Positions 30,210 to 31,184 of a stretch of DNA of 31,184 nucleotides are shown piece after piece (position 1 is the first letter of the stretch; each line of letters begins with the position of its first letter). Under the pieces are notes generated by a model, which did not search any database, was not told the DNA's origin, and was given only the letters and a program-made list of their open reading frames with translations. The stretch comes from an uncultured Dialister sp. (lineage in GTDB: Bacteria; Bacillota; Negativicutes; Veillonellales; Dialisteraceae), in the NCBI GenBank assembly GCA_900543165.1, contig UQQQ01000025.1:1-31184 (forward strand), read 5' to 3'. The position numbers were made by a program, and so were the translations under genes.

Positions 30210-30905
30210 ATGGATGGGGCAAGGAGAAAGCACTGGGAGAAGGAAGCTATACACATCAGCGAGATGATGCATCGCGGATTCTATGAAAAGACCATCCATC
30301 CCAAAGAGCTGGACGGCTATCTGTCACAGGGGAGCTTCAGCTGGATCGGTGCCGTAGAAGGCGAGAACTATCTGAACAAGAAAGACGCCATCACTGCTTT
30401 CTCACGCCAGCGCGATCTGCAGGAGGTCCCGCTGCTTGAGGTGGGGAAAGGCCGCTACCGCGTGCAGTGGGTGAGCGACACCGTCATTCTGGTCCTTTCC
30501 ATCATTTCTCTTTCGACGAAAAAGGAAACCGGGCTTCTTCTCTCGGAGAACCAGCGCAGCACCATGATCTTTCATATCGAGGACGATGCGCTTCGCATCG
30601 CGCATATCCATGTATCGAATCCGTGGGGCATGATGCCTGACAAGAAACGGTTCCCCTGCTCGCTGGGCAGCTCAAACTATGAGTATGTCCAACAGGTGCT
30701 CTCCGAACAGACGCTTTCCAGCTATCCCGACCTTTCGCCCCGGCAGAAGCTCATCTTAGAGCTTCTCTCTCAAGGAAAAACATATCAGGCCATTGCCGAA
30801 GCACTCTCCATCTCGCCCCGCACCGTCCGCTATCATGTGAATGAGCTGCTCAAAAAGTTCAAGGGGAGTGCACGAGCGGAGCTGCTCACCGCGGTGAAGA
30901 AGTGA
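30210..30905 (+). CDS. LuxR-type transcriptional regulator with NTF2/SnoaL-like N-terminal domain
   Basis: A 231-residue protein with a C-terminal LuxR/GerE helix-turn-helix (about 175-230): LSPRQKLILELLSQGKTYQA followed by IAEALSISPRTVRYHVNELL. The helix-turn-helix core is conserved. The N-terminal 140 residues (WEKEAIHISEMMHRGFYEK, SFSWIGAVEGENYLNKKDAI, STMIFHIEDDALRIAHIHVS) have the pattern of an NTF2/SnoaL-like alpha+beta barrel rather than a receiver or PAS domain; this is inferred from the sequence pattern only. GGGGGGA lies about ten bases before the ATG. It is divergent from the flavin reductase-like gene and could regulate it or itself. The ligand is unknown. Confidence 0.82.
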   Translation: MDGARRKHWEKEAIHISEMMHRGFYEKTIHPKELDGYLSQGSFSWIGAVEGENYLNKKDAITAFSRQRDLQEVPLLEVGKGRYRVQWVSDTVILVLSIISLSTKKETGLLLSENQRSTMIFHIEDDALRIAHIHVSNPWGMMPDKKRFPCSLGSSNYEYVQQVLSEQTLSSYPDLSPRQKLILELLSQGKTYQAIAEALSISPRTVRYHVNELLKKFKGSARAELLTAVKK

Positions 30906-30929
30906 GAATGTGGGTCTCACGAAAAAGAC

Positions 30930-31184
30930 GCTTCGCCCTGAAATGACATGGAGAGAGCCTCTTCCATTCACTAAAAAAGGCGATGTGAAATAACGATCAT
31001 CTCATTTTCGTGTTCAATCTGCCGCGGGGGACTTGCAGCTCTCATAGGCGTGACCGGGAAACCTTATCCCAGATGTCTTTCATGCCATAGTCACCCTATC
31101 TGCCCCTGCGGGGCACCTTCCCCTAGAGGGGTAATGCTATTAAGTTAAGCGGCAGAACGTTCTTGGCTCCCCATCGGGGGAGCT
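30930..31184 (+). repeat. composite intergenic repeat, partial copy 8, cut by window end
   Basis: TCTTTCATGCCATAGT then CCCTATCTGCCCCTGCGGGG, continuing CACCTTCCCC (31,094-31,123), and AGAGGGGTAATG match the forward modules of copies 1, 6 and 7. The part before 31,075 (CGCTTCGCCCTGAAATGAC and following) is only loosely related. The copy probably continues beyond the window. No gene is seen between the regulator gene and the end. Confidence 0.65.

Overview
The window looks like chromosomal DNA of a diderm, Gram-negative-staining Firmicute (class Negativicutes, possibly a Dialister-like organism; the genus is a guess). Firmicute-type genes (GdpP, a DUF2232/YybS membrane protein, RNase J, strong AGGAGG ribosome binding sites, many TGnTATAAT extended -10 boxes) sit beside lipopolysaccharide (LPS) core genes (heptose-phosphate kinase, two GT9 heptosyltransferase-like enzymes, an O-antigen ligase-like protein, a phosphoethanolamine transferase). 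No rRNA, tRNA, CRISPR array or intact insertion sequence was seen.

Layout. 1-2.7 kb: gdpP and rplI, coupled by an ATGA overlap and closed by a terminator. 2.7-6.7 kb: three separately transcribed genes, namely a heptose-7-phosphate kinase, a PD-(D/E)XK (Rpn-type) nuclease and a heptosyltransferase. The kinase and heptosyltransferase genes have nearly identical promoters. 6.7-12.7 kb: a five-gene envelope glycan operon (GT4, GT4, GT2, O-antigen ligase, GT9). Its middle (about 8.0-11.55 kb) is much more AT-rich than its flanks and was probably acquired. 12.8-13.8 kb: a convergent GT8 gene. 13.8-18.1 kb: UDP-glucuronate 4-epimerase, UDP-glucose dehydrogenase and a phosphoethanolamine transferase. 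The first two would make UDP-GlcA and then UDP-GalA, and the third would decorate lipid A or core. The GT8 gene and this operon diverge from a 24-bp perfect palindrome. 18.2-19.8 kb: RNase J on the minus strand.

20.3-24.96 kb: a yybS-like gene, a short prepilin peptidase, an overlapping pseudopilin, dnaB, and a second pilin-like gene. 25.4-31 kb: an L,D-transpeptidase, a class A penicillin-binding protein, a flavin reductase-like protein and a LuxR-type regulator with an NTF2-like N-terminus.

Two things stand out. The classical Firmicute cluster yybS-gdpP-rplI-dnaB is split: gdpP-rplI and yybS...dnaB are about 17.7 kb apart, with the envelope-glycan genes and RNase J between them. Also, from about 20 kb onward most intergenic gaps carry copies of one modular composite repeat in either orientation; I found none in the first 19.8 kb.
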